The notes beneath the pieces are model-generated. The model had not been told where the DNA came from, did not search any database, and worked only from the letters and a program-made list of their open reading frames with translations. Positions 61,296-64,000 of a DNA stretch of 64,000 bases are shown here, piece after piece; the stretch's first letter is position 1; each line of letters opens with the position of its first letter. The stretch is from Clostridium lundense DSM 17049 (GTDB lineage: Bacteria; Bacillota; Clostridia; Clostridiales; Clostridiaceae). The stretch lies in the NCBI RefSeq assembly GCF_000619945.1, contig NZ_JHVC01000007.1, positions 1 through 64,000 of the forward strand, written 5' to 3'. The position numbers and the translations under genes were made by a program.

Positions 61296-63305
61296 ATGGA
61301 ATCAATTGAATTATTATATTTTAATTATTTAGAACATTATATACTTAAAGGTCTCGAAATTAACCTATCACAAGAATTTCATTTTACATTAGATGGAGAT
61401 AAGAACCTGAGAGTAGAACCGATAAAAGTTGTAAATTTGTTTAGGAATCCAATTACAAATTTAAATTTAATTGTAGGCAAAAATGGAGTAGGGAAAACCA
61501 CTATTATTAACAGTATTTTTAGTTTTTTGCATGGAAGTGTAGAAGAAAACATGATAATAGGGATAAAAAAAGAAAATATAATTTTTTTATACTTCTCTGA
61601 TGAACGAATCAAATTTAAGAATAGAGAAGCAAAAGAGTTATTTCCAGAATATGAATTTCAGATAGTTAAAGATGGATTTTTGCTTGAAAAATTTCCAATA
61701 AAAGATGAATTTTATGAGTTAGAGACAAAGAGCCTTGTTTATATATCAAATTTTACTGATAATAGTGTAAACCTGTCTTCGTATAGATATGAAAGCAATT
61801 GTGGCTTTAATTATTCGCCATTTGCACTTATTAATAACCCTGAATCTTTTTTGGAATATGGAAAATTTTTGAGTACAAATCTGAGTAAAAGTGTTACCAA
61901 TTATAGATTAATAAGCAAAATAAAGCAAATAGAGTTTTTAGCAAATCATAAATATAGTTTTAATTTTAATTCGCCTAATAAAATTAGAGTATATTTTTAT
62001 AATATTATTAATCGTCTTGCTAGAAAATATAAGCAAGATGAATTTAAAGCATTTGATATAATAAATGACTGTCTAAGTTTAGTATTTAATAATAACAGTG
62101 ACAATCAGTTAAAAAACATATTAGATATACATTTAGTGTTTTCTATGTATAATATCACTAATATTGAAAACTATTTAATTGATAAGGTAAAGGCAGATAA
62201 GTATATAGTATCTGACAATGAAGAATTTGAAGAAAAGAGGAAAAGGACATTAGTTTATTATAAAGAAAGAAGAAATAACATTATAAAAAGATATTTAAAT
62301 AATATTATTAGCCTTGATGACATTATTAATGAATATAGTAAATTAATTAAAGAATCTCAAATAGAAATATTTTATTCTAGATTAGATGATAAAGAACTTG
62401 ATTTAGTTAGCGATGTCAATAGGATAATAAATTCATACTGTTTTATATATGAGATAGGAAGAGAAACTTTTAATAATAGATATTTTGAATTGGATTTAGA
62501 AAGTGCAAGTGAATTTCTAGAACAATATCTTTTTATTAGAAATAATACAGATATAGGAAATATTATTTCAATATGTATGCCGGATGATATAAAATATTTT
62601 TATGGCTCAGAAGAGTTCTATTTCAGTTCTGGTCAGGAAAATTTATTGAGAATATTTACATACATAGATTCAGCAATAAATAACATGCGTTCTGTTCAAG
62701 GTAGTGATGATATATCTCTAATTATTTTAATGGATGAGCCAGATAATTCATTGCACCCAGAATTACAGAAAGAATTTATTGAACATCTTAATAAATTCCT
62801 TAACCAATACTCTAATTGCAGTTTTCATGTTATTATGACAAGTCATTCTCCAATTATTGCAGGTGATTTGACTAGTAATCATGTCCTTTTCTTAGAGAAA
62901 TTTGAGCAAGATGGTAAAAACATCATAAGGGCGGTAGATCTAAATAAGAAGCCCAAAACTTTTGCTCAAAATATTTATAACCTATATAGAGATACTTTTT
63001 TTATTGACAATGGTTTAATTGGAACATTTGCTGATGATATATTATCAAGCATAATAAAACATATTAAAGGAGAGGAGATTTTTAGAAATGAACCTCAATA
63101 TTCATTTGAAGAAATGAATATTATAATAAATGAAATAGGAGAGCCTTTAATTAGAGAAAAATTTTTGGATATGCTTGATGAGGAGAATAAGAAAAAGAAT
63201 TTAATTAAAAAACTAATGGATGAAAAAAATATAGATATTTCTTTGAGAGAGGAGATTTTATCAGTACTTCTAAAGAAGGGGAGGCGTGGAAATGATACCA
63301 ATTAA
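61296..63305 (+). CDS. AAA/SMC-like ATPase, Septu PtuA-like
   Basis: 669 residues. N-terminal half of the ATPase: LNLIVGKNGVGKTTIIN (Walker A about 61-69). A long insert of about 370 residues, largely helical, follows. Then come the signature FSSGQENLLR (about 443), Walker B LIILMDEPDNSLHPE (about 477) and the H-loop MTSHSP (about 513), with a helical tail. This is the ABC-like AAA_21 ATPase of OLD/PtuA type without a TOPRIM domain. The downstream HNH gene overlaps it by 14 bases. Such pairs (Septu) block phage infection. RBS aaagggga. Confidence 0.82.
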   Translation: MESIELLYFNYLEHYILKGLEINLSQEFHFTLDGDKNLRVEPIKVVNLFRNPITNLNLIVGKNGVGKTTIINSIFSFLHGSVEENMIIGIKKENIIFLYFSDERIKFKNREAKELFPEYEFQIVKDGFLLEKFPIKDEFYELETKSLVYISNFTDNSVNLSSYRYESNCGFNYSPFALINNPESFLEYGKFLSTNLSKSVTNYRLISKIKQIEFLANHKYSFNFNSPNKIRVYFYNIINRLARKYKQDEFKAFDIINDCLSLVFNNNSDNQLKNILDIHLVFSMYNITNIENYLIDKVKADKYIVSDNEEFEEKRKRTLVYYKERRNNIIKRYLNNIISLDDIINEYSKLIKESQIEIFYSRLDDKELDLVSDVNRIINSYCFIYEIGRETFNNRYFELDLESASEFLEQYLFIRNNTDIGNIISICMPDDIKYFYGSEEFYFSSGQENLLRIFTYIDSAINNMRSVQGSDDISLIILMDEPDNSLHPELQKEFIEHLNKFLNQYSNCSFHVIMTSHSPIIAGDLTSNHVLFLEKFEQDGKNIIRAVDLNKKPKTFAQNIYNLYRDTFFIDNGLIGTFADDILSSIIKHIKGEEIFRNEPQYSFEEMNIIINEIGEPLIREKFLDMLDEENKKKNLIKKLMDEKNIDISLREEILSVLLKKGRRGNDTN

Positions 63306-64000
63306 GTTGAAAGATACTTCGATTATAGATAGACATTATGATGCTGTAAAAGAATTTCTAAATACTCCTAAAATAAAATATAAGTATATTGATATTGATA
63401 AATGGGTCTGTAAAGTTACATCTAATAAATATGACTTAGAAAAGGTAATAAAGGCCAAACCAAAAGAACTCGTCCAAATTATTAAAGCTGTACAAGGAAA
63501 TATAAAGAATTCATATAATGATGAAAATAATAAGGGAGTAAAAAGGAGCGATTACTCTTTAGCACATTATTTTTTACATATATATGAGAAGTTTTCTAAT
63601 TTAGGAGATAAACATTTTACTAAAATTGGATATAATGCTTTAGATTTAGTAAATACTTTAGAAATGAATGTATGCCCATATTGTAATAGAAATTTTATTT
63701 CAAATACAAAGCTAGTAGATGAAAAAGGTATAGAATATATAAAAAGAACTGCTCAATTGGACCATTATTATCCAGAGAGTGAATATCCTTTTCTAGCAAT
63801 ATCATTTTATAATTTGATACCAGTATGTCCTTCCTGTAATAAAGTAAAACTTGCTGAGGAATTTGGAGTTAATCCTTATGAAATTCAGAATTCTGATGAA
63901 CATTTAATATTTGATTATAATTTTAGTGGAAGTATTAAAAACGTAAAAATAGATACAGTTTATATAAGTAAAGATTTTAAAAAGAATTGGAATGCCTTAG
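63292..64000 (+). CDS. HNH endonuclease, Septu PtuB-like (partial, runs off the window)
   Basis: At least 236 residues from the ATG at 63292 (RBS aaggggaggcg). After about 125 residues of N-terminal region comes a zinc-knuckle HNH core: CPYCNRNF (about 128), LDHYYPES (about 156, catalytic His), NLIPVCPSCNKVK (about 180-190). It is coupled to the ATPase by overlap. In Septu, PtuB-like HNH nucleases cut DNA when released or activated by the ATPase complex. The 3' end is outside the window. Confidence 0.82.
   Translation, partial: MIPIKLKDTSIIDRHYDAVKEFLNTPKIKYKYIDIDKWVCKVTSNKYDLEKVIKAKPKELVQIIKAVQGNIKNSYNDENNKGVKRSDYSLAHYFLHIYEKFSNLGDKHFTKIGYNALDLVNTLEMNVCPYCNRNFISNTKLVDEKGIEYIKRTAQLDHYYPESEYPFLAISFYNLIPVCPSCNKVKLAEEFGVNPYEIQNSDEHLIFDYNFSGSIKNVKIDTVYISKDFKKNWNAL

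Noticed and set aside
1..64000. CRISPR arrays, tRNA and rRNA genes
   Set aside because: No regularly spaced direct repeats, cloverleaf with a GTTCRA-type T-loop, or rRNA-like block was found on reading; short tRNAs could still be missed by eye.

Overview
The window is chromosomal DNA of a low-GC, Gram-positive anaerobe, most likely Clostridium sensu stricto. The codon use is strongly A/T-rich, ribosome-binding sites are AGGAGG-like, and the gene families are clostridial (DUF1284, DUF4317, DUF5692, DUF116, CD3324-like, GlcT-controlled ptsG, HypA/HypB with a GltD-like flavoprotein). No rRNA, tRNA or CRISPR array was recognised. The species cannot be fixed from the sequence alone.

Layout. 1-5.5 kb: the tail of an IS256-type transposase, a BirA-controlled bioY-DUF1284 operon, a CPBP protease, tandem small membrane proteins and aroA. 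5.5-17 kb: a TetR-type regulator and an HlyD/ABC/FtsX-like efflux operon that share the same unusual palindromic operator. They are now split by a foreign island of about 6.1 kb (about 6201-12355). The island is a decayed Tn916-family element, recognised by an orf13/tcpC remnant, an orf23/YdcP start and a Tn916-like end. It carries a GC-richer TetR / rifampin-phosphotransferase-like dikinase / MFS cassette and a defective IS3-type insertion sequence.

17-34 kb: housekeeping and accessory genes. These are a PH-domain protein, a chemotaxis receptor, a YdcF-like protein, an SPL-like radical SAM protein, ptsG behind a GlcT-type antiterminator, a MATE pump, an aldehyde dehydrogenase, an L,D-transpeptidase, DUF4317, an isolated EF-Tu domain-2 protein with an unknown partner, and an EIIC-like/PanE-like operon. 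34-48 kb: regulators and small-molecule genes. These are MarR, a CD3324-like gene behind a candidate leader-peptide attenuator, ABC-F, AraC-GyrI, SDR, two lipoproteins, an orphan MraY, XRE, MerR-GyrI, BtrH-like, a stand-alone GyrI-like protein and PhzF. 48-60 kb: DUF116, a double-MerR regulator with an ABC exporter, DUF5692, a hypB / FAD-FeS oxidoreductase / hypA operon without hydrogenase genes, a HEAT-type protein, a divergent peptide deformylase, a NADAR protein and a second AraC-GyrI.

60.7-64 kb: the start of a defence-like locus. A frameshifted remnant resembling the TIGR02391 (Abi) N-terminus is followed by an overlapping AAA-ATPase/HNH-nuclease pair of Septu (PtuA/PtuB) type, and the HNH gene runs off the window. 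A dispersed repeat of about 135 bp occurs in three near-complete or rearranged copies and one fragment. A second repeat of about 240 bp flanks the 38.7-41.1 kb gene pair. All family names come from reading the translated sequence against remembered families, not from database searches.
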